DNA of 64,000 bases, taken from positions 12,920,397 to 12,984,396 of the forward strand of contig OX393566.1 of assembly GCA_947652115.1 (NCBI GenBank), written 5' to 3'. Of this stretch, positions 21,991-32,919 are shown one piece after another; the first letter of the stretch is position 1; each line of letters starts with the position of its first letter. The translations under genes and the position numbers were made by a program. The DNA comes from Blastomussa wellsi (lineage: Eukaryota; Cnidaria; Anthozoa; Scleractinia; Plerogyridae). The notes under the pieces were generated by a model that did no database searches, had not been told where the DNA came from, and worked only from the letters and a program-made list of their open reading frames with translations.

Positions 21991-24900
21991 CATCCCGAAG
22001 ATGTTTGATCCAATCCCTGCCCAGAAAGTCAAATCGAGGGAGAACTAATGACAAACCCTTGAAAGATTCTTTAATATAGAACCAGCGGTTGAGGGAAGAA
22101 CGGAAGAAGGGCGATGTTTCATAAGATGGATGATTAACCAAGGACAGGGAAAAAACCTCACAGAGTATTTTATGGAAAAGATTCAAGGGAGAGTTAACAC
22201 ATCCTTGTATCTGAGGCACAACTGTTCTTATTGGTTGCAAAACGCCGAGGATGGAACCCTCATGTTATTTTATAAAAACTCCAGGAGGTCGCCTTGGATA
22301 AGCGAACTGTCTGAAGCGGAAAACTGGTTGAATGAAAAGGAGGCGCGTCTGCAAATTGATGACATCGAAAGACCGGACACAAAGTGGGTGTTCCTGGGCT
22401 ATTCTGATGTCTTTGTGAAGGTTGTGCTTGACCGCCAGCCTTTGTTGGGCACAGGCCCCTTACCAGACTGGCTGCGCAAACTTGCACATGGTAGGTCAAT
22501 GATGGCGCTGGACACCTACCATGATAATTTGTGCCTCTGGCACTGCATTGCTGTGCACAGAGGAGCCCGGTGTGATCGAAGTACAGCAGCAGCTCGTGAG
22601 CTTGCCAAGAGTTTCTTCAAACTCAAAAATGTACCAAACAACTGCCCAAAAACATCTATTGATGAATTAGATAAGGTTGAAAGGCATCTAAATAAGGGGT
22701 TCGGTTTTTTCAGATTGGCTCGGCATAAAGGTTTATGAACCTGAGCGGGGAGAAGACAACGAAGTGGTTTGGCATCTTAGAAGAAACTCGCCGGCCAAGC
22801 TGACAAACATTCTGGCAATCGGCATTTACGAGGGGCATGCCTTTGTCATAAAAGACATAGCAAAGCTTGCGAAAATGTATGCATGTGTTCATTGCATTCA
22901 CACAAGCTTGCCATCTTCAACGGCATGCCCAAAGGTGTGCCCAAGGGAATACGATAATTGATTGCCCGGGCGAAAAAGTCGAAGCCCCGCCGACAGCTTT
23001 TGAGAAGGTTTTTTATCCAAACAATCATGCTTCCCCAGAATCTCTTCGGTGGCTTGACCATGAAGCCAAGCAGCGTAAAATTCACATTCATGTGTGGACA
23101 CGGAGGTGAGAGGTGGGTTGAGTGGGTACCTGTCGACGGTTAAAACCATGAAACAAAAACCGTATTTCAATATCACGGCTGCCACTGGCACGGGTGCTGA
23201 AAATGTTTCCCGCAAGATCGCGTCAAAATCATAACCCATTATGACCAAACACGCGAAGATAGGTTCATGGCCACAAGGAGGCGCACAATAGCGCTCCGGA
23301 AGGCCGGCTACCGCGTTATCGAGGCTTGGGCATGTGAAGTTGGGGAAATCGACGCCGAACCCCTGCAGGCCAAAACAAAAAGCTACCCGAACGCGATCTT
23401 GTACGATTTTGAGGCATACGGGGACAATAATAAGCGGAAGGAGCCCACGCCCATGCTAATGATCGAGAACACGCACGTGCCAATCTCGGTGAGCATTGAC
23501 AACACTCGAGAGAGAGCCCACCCACATCTGCGAAAGAGACCCCGCTGAGCTGGTTCGCAAGTTTATGGAAGAGCTGGAGAGATGCGGAAAAAACATCCGG
23601 GCCCAAGTAAGGGCGGAGTTTGTGCCAGAAGACGTGGGCCTGCTTCCGAAAGTGCAGTGGCAAAAAATTGATGAATGGTGCAACCAGGTGCCAGTCGTCG
23701 GGTTCAACTCAGGCAGTTACGATCTAAACCTTATCAAAAGCCACTTTGCTGAGCAGCTAGCCGACACAACCGGCAAAGTCAGAGTGGCAAAAAAAGGAAA
23801 CAAGATAATGTTCTTGCTCACCTGGGGCTTCCGTTTCCTTGCCATAATAAACTATCTTGGCCCAGGGACCAGCAACGAAAAGTGGGTGAGAGCCGACGAA
23901 TGTACATCAGAGAAATCATGGTTTCCGTACGAGTGGTTCGATTTGCCCCAAAAGCTCGACTATCCAGGGCTCCCAGACTATCCAGCGTGGCACTCACACC
24001 TGAAGGGCAACCACATGCTCACGAGAGATGAATGGGAGGGGTGTAAGCGCCTGTTCAAAGAAAAGGGAATGCGCACCTTCGCTACTACAACAATCTCAAC
24101 GTGGCACCTGGCCTTGAGGCTTTAGAAAAGATGCAGGCCTTCTACACCAAAAAAGGAATCGACATCTTGAAAGACGCGGTCAGTGTCCCGGGGGTGAGTT
24201 TGCATTACTTACTCTGGGGAGCGGTCGAGAAAGGTGCGGAGCTTTACAGTCCAGGCGAAGAAGCGTACCAGATGTTGAAAGGAGCTGTGGTCGGAGGCCC
24301 AAGCCTCGTGTTCACGCGCTACCACGAAGTCGGGGTGACAAAGATAAGATCACACCAATTCGAAGACTCCCGTCTTTGCAAAAAGATCTTGGGTTACATC
24401 GCCAATGCCCTCTATCTTTCAACCATGCTCAGAGAAATGCCTTGCGGGAAGGAAAGGGTCGCCCACTATGCCGAAGACGCCGACTCCCAAGAGGAGGTGG
24501 TGCCAGAGCTAACGCGCAGGCTCAAAGAAGGAAAATGATTCGGATTTGCCAAAGTTGATAGAGAGATTCCGGAGCACTTGCGCCCAAAGTTTGAGGAAAT
24601 GTGCCCATTCTTCTTTTACAAAAAGGTGCCGAACGAAGTTTTCCTGAAGCATATGCTTGATTACTTGCGACAAACAGGCAGAAAGCGCGGAGACGGGAAA
24701 AAACTCGTGGGCACCCTGTCCACAGAGAGACTGTTGGTGTACGCCCCTCTGCTGCGTTGGTATGTGGACCACGGGGCAGTGATCACACGTGTCTACCGGT
24801 CAATCAACTACCAACCGGCCAAGATCTTTCCCTGGTTCGTGGAGCAGGTGACTGAGGCGCGACGGACAGGAGACGTGGAAAAAAGCAAGGCGCTGCTGGC

Positions 24901-25640
24901 GGAGGTGTTCAAGCTGCTAGGGAAAAGCGGGTACGGAAAGCTCATTGAAGCCTTGGAGCGGCAGACAAACGTTATTTACACCAAAGATGAGAAGGTGGTC
25001 GACAGAGCCTTGCGAAGCGCGTATTTCTCTGATCTTGATGAGATCGGGCAGGCGTATGAGCTGGAAAGCCGCAAGGCAACGATCACAATCAGGCGACCGT
25101 TTCAGGTTGGAATTGCTGTCTATCAGCTTGCAAAGCTGCGGATGCTGGAATTCTATGACGACTTTCTCGACAGGTATTTCGACAGAAGATATTTTGAGCT
25201 GATCCAGATGGACACAGACAGCAACTACATGGCCATCTCCGGTGAGCGGCTCAAGGACCTTGTCAGGCCGGAGCTGCAAGCAGAATTCGAGATGCAGAAG
25301 AAACAGTGGCTGGCTTGGGACAAATGGAGCAGCCGCACGCCCGGGCTGTTCATATTGGATCATCGCGCTCTGCTCAAAGTGTTATTTCATTGACGAACCG
25401 GGCAAAAAAAAGAAGTTCAGCACAAAAAGGATGTCGAAGAAGCAAAACAAGATAACCTGGCATCGTTTCAAGACAGCTTTGGAAGGTGGCAAGGACATGG
25501 CAACTAACAGAGGTTTCAGGATGCGGGACGGACGGATGGTCACTTATGAGCAGCAGAAACTGGGGCTGGGCGCTTATTACGACAAAAGGTGGGTGCTGCC
25601 CGACGGGATACACACTGAACCAACCGAATTTCACATTTAG
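21985..25640 (+). pseudogene. Protein-primed B-family DNA polymerase, type 2, copy B
   Basis: In order there is an N-terminal domain with LCLWHCIAVHRG (22,530s), a zinc-finger-like KMYACVHC..RH..RC segment (22,870s), exonuclease motif DFEAYGDN (about 23,408), exonuclease-II-like VVGFNSGSYDLNLIK (about 23,695), motif A region LGYIANALYLSTM (about 24,390), motif B KLLGKSGYGKL (about 24,912) and motif C QMDTDSNYMAI (about 25,205). The motif A catalytic Asp is replaced by Ile (ATC), and the usual Asn of motif B by Lys. At least five frameshifts (near 22,735, 22,920, 23,140, 23,500 and 24,090) and later ones break it. The stop at 25,638-25,640 overlaps that of the integrase relic. This type is only distantly related to that of copies A and C. 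Confidence 0.88.
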
Positions 25641-25712
25641 TTTTCGTCAGACGGAGGAAGAGTGGTGTTTGGAGGGACAACCAGGAGCTCTTCACGCACA
25701 AAGCCACGCCTA
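25637..25712 (-). pseudogene. Integrase C-terminal relic in Polinton B
   Basis: The minus strand reads GFVREELLVVPPNTTLPPSD and a TAA (25,637-25,639). This matches the last codons of the integrase in Polinton A (FVREELLVVPPNTQLPP). Everything upstream of it is missing: at 25,712 the sequence jumps into the small gene TM1. The relic shows that Polinton B once carried integrase at the same place and orientation, with the stop overlapping the polymerase stop by two bases. Confidence 0.75.
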
Positions 25713-25799
25713 CGTTTCATACGTGATTACCCCCAAACCAAAGCCAATACGTGTAACTGCTGCGATTTTTTTTAACTGTTGGTAGTATGCTTCCCCCAT
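25713..25799 (-). pseudogene. Small membrane protein TM1, N-terminal half
   Basis: ATG at 25,797-25,799 opens MGEAYYQQLKKIAAVTR and continues into a hydrophobic IGFGLGVITYE stretch. It then runs into the integrase relic and stops. The helix matches the truncated gene at 2,546-2,705 in Polinton A. The TM2 and TM3 genes that follow it in A are absent here, having been removed with the integrase. Confidence 0.55.
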
Positions 25800-25838
25800 T
25801 GTGTTATATATTCAAATGATTTTTTTTGCAGCGAAGGT

Positions 25839-26247
25839 TTAATCCATTGGGTGAATACCTTTGGGAGATACTTGCATCGGAAGTGGCGTTGCCGGTGCAG
25901 ATGCCGGTGCCCGTGCCTTTCTTAAAAAGGCTCGGATGTCTTCACGCTTGACATAAGTCGTAACAAGTGTAGCGCCAATTGCAATGATAGAGATCCATTG
26001 GTTTGTGCTGAGAACATTTGAAACTTTGGAATCAGCTGCAGTGGGCGGTGGTGCGGTCTCTGGAACCGGCGTAGCAGGTGCAGATTTTTTTCTTTTTCTT
26101 TTGCAATTATGACAGAAGCCTCGGCTACGGCTTTTTTCTGTGCTTTGCGGGCCAACCGTGTTCTTTCAGCAACCATTTTGCCAGTGGCTTCCCGCTTGGG
26201 ATTTTTGCATGTGAGACTTGAGCGGTTGGTTGCTGTTCTTCAGACAT
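25839..26247 (-). pseudogene. Polinton single-pass membrane protein, frameshifted
   Basis: It starts at ATG 26,247 (MSEEQQPTAQVSHAKIPSGK). After a frameshift near 26,172 it continues with a basic helical segment (RTLARKAQKKAVAEA-like), and after a poly-A slip near 26,090 with a Pro/Ala-rich linker. The membrane helix follows (NQWISIIAIGATLVTTYV), then a short tail ending in GIHPMD before the stop at 25,839-25,841. Its upstream 200 bp were copied to 29,185-29,400. It would be about 130 residues. Function unknown. Confidence 0.55.
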
Positions 26248-26338
26248 AGTTAAAACAAAATATATTTAATTGAGAAAAATAATTTTTTGTGAGGAATTGC
26301 CGACTATTTCTGTGTAATTATTTAATAATGCTAAGTAA

Positions 26339-26632
26339 TTATGCAATAGTTGGTGAGTTTTGCACAGTAATTTCTTCTGCTTCTCCTTTGTGCTTCAAAA
26401 GCTCATTTAAAACAAGGTGTTTTGCGGTGATCAGCACCTGTGTTAACTGCACCCCCATGGCCTCTTTGGCTTTTCCTGTCGACACCAGCACGGCCAGCTG
26501 CTCATGAAGACCAGGAATATCAGGCCCGGGCGCAGAGCCTGCCACAACAACAGCTGGCCCGCTCGACGGCTCGGCTTCCAGCAGGTTCATAACATCTGCC
26601 ATAACCTCTTGTTCTGCCATTTTTATATACAA
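26339..26632 (-). pseudogene. Polinton small protein (HEQ-AVLVSTGKAKEA family), shortened
   Basis: The frame begins MYIKMAEQEVMADVMNLLEA, then a Pro/Gly/Ala linker, then GLHEQLAVLVSTGKAKEAMG. A second copy at 29,790-29,330 has about 55 additional codons between GVQLTQ and ITTKHLVLNELL, including a segment with DKDVEKYTKQYKTY. The copy here therefore seems to have lost an internal segment. The C-terminal AEEITVQNSPTIA is common to both. The likely start is the second Met, 26,620. The role is unknown. It lies between the ATPase and the membrane-protein gene on one strand. Confidence 0.5.
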
Positions 26633-26648
26633 CTTTCATTTTTTCAAT

Positions 26649-27213
26649 TCAAAATAACTTAACCCCGTAGGGGTGCCGAAGCGAGAACACAAGATGAGCG
26701 AACTTTCGAGCTTTAAGCTTTGAAATAAGACCTTTATACTCATCCTGGGAGAGTTCCCCGGCGTAATCATCAAAGATGGCTTTCGTGGTCTTGGCCGCAG
26801 GGGTGTAAAAGAGAATGACAGCCGCTACGTTCTCCCGGAAGGAGGCTGTTATGCCAATATGTCGAGCAGAAAAGGCAAGATTTACCAGCTGGCCTGTGCG
26901 CCCTTTCACATCTTTCGAGGCTGCACAGTCATAGAGGATTATGAGCGTGTTGGTGCCCTTGAAAAGCCAGGAGACAAGCTTCAACCAAATTTCCACCCCG
27001 TGTTGCGCGCATATTATCACAAACATTCGTGGATCATCTTCACCAACTCAGTGGTAGGTTTTGTTGTGCGCGAATGTCGGCCAGATCAACACGATGTTGT
27101 CGAACTTGCCACGAAAAGGGCCATAGATCTGGTCCACCACAAACTGCAATTTGCCTGAATTCGTCGGACCCACGATGAGAGCGTTGAATGGGATGTTGTG
27201 GCTAATTTCTATA
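26649..27213 (-). pseudogene. Polinton genome-packaging ATPase (A32/FtsK-HerA type)
   Basis: Such ATPases pump the genome into the capsid. The Walker A segment reads IVGPTNSGKL at about 27,150-27,175, with Leu where Ser/Thr normally follows Lys. An in-frame stop at 27,048-27,050 follows KTYH. The rest (27,026-26,649) contains the Walker-B-like LIILYDCAASKDVKGRTGQL and SARHIGIT, then NVAAVILFYTPAAKTTKAIF and a C-terminal VFSLRHPYG. About a dozen residues normally found between GIT and the Arg/Glu segment seem missing, and the N-terminus is lost because the gene begins immediately after the capsid stop. It is clearly inactive. Confidence 0.75.
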
Positions 27214-28423
27214 TCAGTATTGCACAGATTCCAATTGCTGTTTTAATATGTTCATCTGCGAGTCACTGATAACAAAGACGTAGCAGTTCACATTGCCTGA
27301 TCCACTCGCATTCCTCTCGAGCTCAAGCTGTACCCCGTCTTGTGTGTTTACGAGGCGCGTGCCGCTGCCGTGCAGCGACTGATCTGCCATGGAGCGCAGA
27401 TCGATCAAAAGACCGAACTTGTCGTCGCTGTAGAACTTTTTCAGATTCATGTGTGGCGTTTTTGTCTGGGGAAAGAAGCGACGGGCCGTCTCCCACATGT
27501 CCCTGTATAAGATGCCGTTGTTGTACAGCATGTTAGGTGAGCCATTCACCGTGACGCTGACTTTCGTCAGGCCAGGGTTGAAGTACTTTTCTGTATCTCT
27601 GGCTCCTGGAGCTAAGGCTCGATGAACAGGAGAAGGATTCCTTTCAGGGACCTTCTATGGGGGTTGACTCTGAGGTTAATCCTTTCCTTGGCTTTTGCGA
27701 AGGTGATAATCTGATCAAGCATCACATGATCGTACATGAATTCCTTGCCAGCGGCATAAACACTGTCCGCGTCTTCGGCCAGAGTCTTGCTTCTGATCAT
27801 TTCATACTCAAGCTGGAAGTTTGTCAGCTTGTATTTCAGTTTTGTTGGGTCAGAGCCTTTGACAACCTGTAAGGCCAGCGCAAAGGTCAGCTCAAACAAG
27901 AGGTCGTGGTAAAGAGCTTGGGGGTAAAAGACTCCGTGGTCGGTCAGGATCTGGTGGTCCAGTCTGATTCGGTATTTTGAGCCGAAAACCTTGTTCAGCG
28001 CGTTTTCCATGTCAGCGCCCGAGGTTTTCTTATCCTCAGCGTTTGAGCGGATCTTGCAGAGGTCCTCGCTCTGAATTCCATCGAGCAGCATGTTGTCCCA
28101 CTCCTCCTGCGAGAGGAAAAGGTCCTCCCAGATCTTGAAGATCTCATACCCCACCGTGTCCTGCAGTATGGTGCCCGCTCGATGTTTTGAACTAGGAAAT
28201 TGTTGGGTTCCCCTCCAGACAAGTCGATGTTGAAAAACAGTGCAAGTGAGCCGGGCACGAGGACCTCATCCTCACACAGCTTGGGCACATAAACAATCAG
28301 GGTCTTGCTGGGGTTGGCATTGCTATGATCAAAGGTAATACATTTTACTGCACGCTCGGCTTTCATCGCGCCAAGATTTTTCTCTTTGTGCGTTGGCCGA
28401 ACGTTTGCTTGCACTGCCATCAT
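27214..28423 (-). pseudogene. Polinton major capsid protein (double jelly-roll)
   Basis: This is the hexon-like shell protein. The first frame (from 28,423, with a second Met at 28,366) holds VYVPKLCEDEVLVPGSLALF. After a frameshift near 28,165 frame 28154-27612 carries the conserved IRLDHQILTDHGVFYPQAL and EFMYDHV blocks. After another near 27,612, frame 27549-27214 ends with KFGLLIDLRSMADQSLHGSG and QLESVQY. The joined length is about 400 residues, normal for the family as I know it. It is divergent from the coiled-coil gene at 28,446 (22 bp between starts) and is followed directly by the ATPase. Two frameshifts, otherwise well preserved. Confidence 0.82.
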
Positions 28424-28445
28424 CTATATTTAAATTAAATATACA

Positions 28446-30615
28446 ATGGCGGAAGGTGAACACTTTGGATACGACGACCCTGAACTTGACCATGCTATTG
28501 ACCACGATGACGATGATGATGAACAAGAGACAACCCGTCAAAACACAACCGGTCCATTTCAGCCTGGCTCTGCATCGACACCCTACTATGGTGGCGAACA
28601 ATATGAAATGCAAACAATGCAGCACGAACAGAGCGGGATGCCTGACACTTCTTACACCGAGGAAACTCCTTTGGTTGGCAGCAGTTCGCAATCACTGAGT
28701 GAAAAAGCTTGGATTGCTGCAAAAGGGCAATTTCTGAACATGAGCTCAAGCAAGCTTAAAATATTTTACAGCCCAAAAAACGGAAGGCTTCAAGTTAAAA
28801 TGTTTGGCCCTGGAAAAAAGGCATGTGACATATTTACCACAAAAAGGGGTACAAAACAAAAGCATCTAAATCCAAGCCTTACCAAAGAAATAAAAACTGC
28901 ACTCAGAAAGTCCATTTTTGAATTAAAGGAAGCCGTTCAACAAGATCTGGCTGAAAAAGAAAAAGAACTGGAAAGAAAAAGTTAAAAATGACATGGAAGA
29001 AATCAGAAACAGAATGAGAGTAATTGATGAACAGAGAGCTGCTCTTGAAGATACACATGGTCCTTTGGATGAAAAAGAAATTCAAAAACTGAAACAGGAG
29101 AAAAAATACCTTGAAAAAGAACATCAAGATAAAAGAAAGCAACTGGAACAAATCAACAAAATAGCAAAACCGGAGTTTGTGAAGTTGCATGTGAGACTTG
29201 AGCGGTCGGTTGCTGTTCTTCAGACATAGTTAAAACAAAATATATTTAATTGAGAAAAATAATTTTTTGTGAGGAATTGCCGACTATTTCTGTGTAATTA
29301 TTTAATAATGCTAAGTAATTATGCAATAGTTGGTGAGTTTTGCACAGTAATTTCTTCCGCTTCTCCTTTGTACTTCAAAAGCTCATTTAAAACAAGGTGT
29401 TTTGTGGTGATCAGCACCGCGTTGGCCACAGCAAGATAATGGCCGCACTTTAAAGCCATGTTGCCGGCCAGGTTGGAGAGCTATTTGTTGATGATGTAGT
29501 CATTTCTGAGTTCTTTTTGATAGGCATCGATGTCATCTACGTCAACGACCATTCCGACCCCTTTGGTCACAAGAAAAATGAAGCTGTCGATCAAGCTGTC
29601 AGTTGTCTTTGAGCCCACGTAGGTCTTGTACTGTTTGGTGTATTTCTCAACATCTTTGTCACTCAAGCGCTTCACCTGCTCCTGTGTTAACTGCACCCCG
29701 ATGGCCTCTTTGGCTTTTCCTGTCGACACCAGCACGGCCACCTGCTCATGAAGACCAGGAATATCAGGCCTGGGCGCAGAGCCTAAAAAGATCTGGTTGA
29801 AAAAAAAAAACTGGAAAGAAAAAGTTAAAAATGACATGGAAAAAATCAGAAACAGAATGAGAGTAATTGATGAACAGAGAGCTGCTCTTGAAGATACACA
29901 TGGTCCTTTGGATGAAAAAGAAATTCAAAAACTGAAAAAGGAGAAAAAAGACCTTGAAAAAGAACATCAAGATAAAAGAAAGCAACTGGAACAAATCAAC
30001 AAAATAGCAAAACAGGCGCCAAAATTAAAAAGAAGATATACAGAAGCTTGCAGAAGAAATGCCAGGTTAAATAAAAAATAAGTGAACTTCAAGAAAAAAT
30101 TGACACAGAAACCCTCAACGGGCTAAAAGTTCAAATAGCAGAACTGGAACACCAAAATGAAGAAGACAGGGCGATCATCAACAATGAGAATGCCTTACCA
30201 TCTGACAAAGAAGCAGCAGAAGACCGAGTGGCGCAGCGTGAAGAAGAGATCAAACGATTGACACACAGATTGAGGAAATAGAACGAGAGAAGCCTCTTCA
30301 AGAAAGGGTCAAAGAGATCTTCAAAAAATATGGCGTGACAGTTACAGCAATCTTTCTTGCTGCTGGTGCCACGATTGGTGCTGTCATTGGTGCCATTACC
30401 AACTCGCTGAAAGCCACCGGCAAATCGTTGGGAAATGGATTGAAAGAGATTGGCAAAAAACTTGCTTCAATTCTTCACGGCCTCATTGGCTTGATTGTTT
30501 CTTTCCTATTCAAAGCAGCTGGGGAGGTCATCTCTTTTCTGGCAGAGCACAACTGGCTTCTGATTTTGGCTGTTTTCGCTTTCTGGTCGAGAACTATGCA
30601 AAGAAGGGGGGTTAA
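28446..30615 (+). pseudogene. Polinton coiled-coil membrane protein, interrupted by a duplication
   Basis: It starts ATG 28,446 with an acidic N-terminus (DHDDDDDEQE), followed by a compact region (KIFYSPKNGRLQVKMFG). A long charged coiled coil follows (EKEIQKLKQEKKYLEKEHQ and neighbours), then a hydrophobic C-terminus with at least two membrane helices (GVTVTAIFLAAGATIGAVIG; LIGLIVSFLF; WLLILAVFAF). The coiled-coil part occurs twice (28,945-29,165 and 29,790-30,012) around a copied segment of the 26.2-26.6 kb region. Frameshifts occur near 28,985, 30,080, 30,280 and 30,580. In the last frame the stop at 30,613-30,615 overlaps the stop of gene Z. I know it as a recurrent large companion protein of cnidarian Polintons. 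Its function is not known to me. Confidence 0.65.
29183..29790 (-). repeat. Copied segment of the small-gene region inside the coiled-coil gene
   Basis: 29,183-29,425 nearly repeats 26,205-26,445 (GTGAGACTTGAGCGGTCGGT through TTTTGTGGTGATCAGCACC). Downstream it continues with a fuller version of the small gene of 26,339-26,632, including about 55 codons absent there. Its ends abut the two copies of the coiled-coil segment, so it was placed by a rearrangement that also duplicated about 220 bp of coiled coil. Confidence 0.75.
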
Positions 30616-32209
30616 CAAAATGTCAAGAATGCCAAACCCGCAACTGCAACCGCGCCAACAGTGACAGCTATTTTGTTGAGGTCATGTCTCTGGCTGCCAG
30701 AGCCAGCCGTTGGCGTTGGTTCAGATTCCGTTTGCTCCTCTGCAGCTGTTTAGGAGACAGGGGCTGGCTGTTTTTTTTTTTTTTGTCGCTGCTGCTTTGT
30801 GTATTGGATTGAAAGGGTGACTGTTTGGCGGGTTTATTTTCGTTTTCCTGCCGTCCATTAGCCAAAGCGCTGCTTTTTTGTGCTTTTGTTTGCTCCGTCG
30901 TTGTCCCCCAGCTTCATACCCGGTATCGCTTGTTTGAGTCAGTTGTTGTAGCCAACCGTGCTTTCTGTGTTTAAAACCATCCGCGCGGGCTTCAGCCAGG
31001 TCCCCGGGCACACAGCAAGGTTCAACCGTACCTTTGCTTCATCCACCGCCAGCTGATAACGCTGCACGCTTTTTGCCAGGTCAGGCTGCCTTATCGCGTC
31101 TTCCACCAAGACGAGGAACTCGCTCTGCGCCTCCTTTGCGCGCCCCCCATCGCCCAGGATGCTGCTGTGGACGTTGACTTGCGCACCCAAGACACAGTAA
31201 ACGAACGCCTCTATCGACTGGTTTATTCGCGAACCTAGGCGAATTGCTCTTCCTAGGCGTCGTTTCTTATGAAGCATACTGAAATTCCCTTTTCTGACGC
31301 CTTTGGGTCCTCGTCGTCGAATTTTGCTTTTGCTGATGGATAGGGCACGTCCAGTATGAAAGGGTCACAGCAATAAATGTAAACGCTCCCCAGCCCGTGG
31401 TTTGCCCCATACGTGAAGCGGAAATCGGTGGACGGGGGAACGCCGAACTCGGCGCATAATCTTTTGTAAGAAGATATGTCGTAATGGTTGTTGATCTGAC
31501 TGAATGTTGGGTCACCCGAGTATGGGCTCAAGCTTTGGATGCCTCCGAGCTGATACAGGATGCGCCGAACCATGAAGTACATGTGGAAGATGAAGAAAGC
31601 CCGCACCTGCTGCGGCAGATTCAGCGTTGTGTGATCTTTGTCAAATACTTCTCGAGATTTTCCGCAACCTGTCATCGCACACCACACTGCAAAGTTCAGC
31701 TGCTGTTCCCAGAAAGATAGATCAGGCCCCGCTAGCCATTTTTTTGCGAGCTTTGACGTTTCGAACTTTATCTGTTCCTGGAATATCTCTCTGAACTTTG
31801 TTGTAAAAGACTGGTCAGGGGAGACAAATATTGATTGCTTTGTTGAATATTTTCTTCAAACTTGGTGCAGCGAACCTGCACTGGGCGATAACTGGTAAGG
31901 GAAGCCGCCAACGTCAACACCCAGCGTGCTTTTCATGCCTGCACTCCAATATTTGTGGTCTGAACCGAAGACGCTTTGCAGACTGCCTTCACCCTCTTTG
32001 TAAAATATTTCAGCTGTTGCTGTGTGGTCCGACACTAAAATTGTCTGTGCTACAAATTTGCTTTTGTCGGCCCTCAGAAACCATGCAGAAAAAGCCGCCC
32101 ACGCCTTCTCTTGTGCAAGCTTCGCGTTTCTTCCGGCAGACTGCGCTCTTTTTTCGAGATAGTCAAACGCAACAGAATCTGCTTGACGTGTAGTTTTGAA
32201 GATGTTCAT
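30612..32209 (-). pseudogene. Polinton accessory gene Z, copy B
   Basis: It starts at ATG 32,209 (MNIFKTTRQADSVAFDYLEK), corresponding to the start of copy A. Recognisable blocks are TATAEIFYKEGEGSLQSVFG, FMVRRILYQLGGIQS, YKRLCAEFGV..TDFRFTYGA, DAIRQPDLAKSVQRYQLAVD and NTESTVGYNN, then a Pro/Ser/Thr linker and a C-terminal membrane anchor (LNKIAVTVGAVAVAGLAFLT) before TAA at 30,612-30,614. Frameshifts occur near 31,860, 31,690, 31,255 and 31,000. Without them it would be about 520 residues. Its stop overlaps the stop of the converging coiled-coil gene by two bases. A tail-anchored virion protein is a guess. Confidence 0.62.
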
Positions 32210-32236
32210 CTTTTATTATTCCCCATTATTTATTAA

Positions 32237-32896
32237 TTGCAAATTTATGCGCAACAAAATACGTCTTCTAATCCATGCACCGTCAATTTTGACAACCCGA
32301 TTCCAGAGGCCACTTTCATAAGGCTGTTGTCTTGTTCGCTTTATAATTCGTGGTTTAATTTGAAAAAAGATGGGGTAATTTCAATGTCTGATCCAGATGG
32401 TAAAAATTCTGTTCCCATAACTGTCCCCAGAGGGTATTACACTCTTGGAAGTATTGCTTGCTTTCGCTAAATTTGATATAAAGCTGCCCACTCAAATAAA
32501 TACACCTGTTGGTGCAATGGTAATTAACAACTTTGTAAAAAAAAAAAAAAACTCTTGACAGTGACTTAGCCGATTTTCTTGGCATATCCCGCATATTGAT
32601 GTTTAGAACTTTAGTCAAGTGGCTTAGAACACCGAGTACTTACTTTGTTCATTGCGACTTGGTTGATCGCCATCAAAATTCGGTAAATGGTAAAGCTTCA
32701 ACCCTTCTTGCAAAGTTTGATATTAGAGGGGAAGCTTTCGAAAAAGTCCACTATCAAACGGCCGAACAGCAAAAACTTCCGTGACGCTTCGACAGGCAAA
32801 TATGTAAACACCGTAACGCTTTCAGTCCAAGATGATGACCGTCAGCTTTTTGATTTTAACGATCAACCCCTACAATTCGAATTGCAAATCATTTAA
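32237..32896 (+). pseudogene. Polinton gene Y, candidate minor capsid protein, copy B
   Basis: The frame opens at TTG 32,237 (a preceding in-frame stop and no ATG, so the true start may be mutated). It reads NPCTVNFDNPIPEATFIRLL, then SVPITVPRGYYTLGSIA. Frameshifts at about 32,465, 32,540 (a run of 14 A) and 32,750 follow. Later blocks are DLVDRHQNSVNGKASTL and VQDDDRQLFDFNDQPLQFEL, ending in TAA at 32,894-32,896. The strand-rich pattern with FDNPI and IP-x-G-YY fits Polinton penton-type proteins. It is divergent from gene Z, 28 bp apart, and 24 bp upstream of gene X on the same strand. Confidence 0.55.
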
Positions 32897-32919
32897 AAAA
32901 TAAAATCTGTTTATATACC

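Noticed and set aside
22130..25640. Bacterial or phage origin for the polymerase
   Set aside because: Gene neighbours (packaging ATPase, double jelly-roll capsid, integrase relic, TIRs) and the surrounding cnidarian repeats identify a Polinton.
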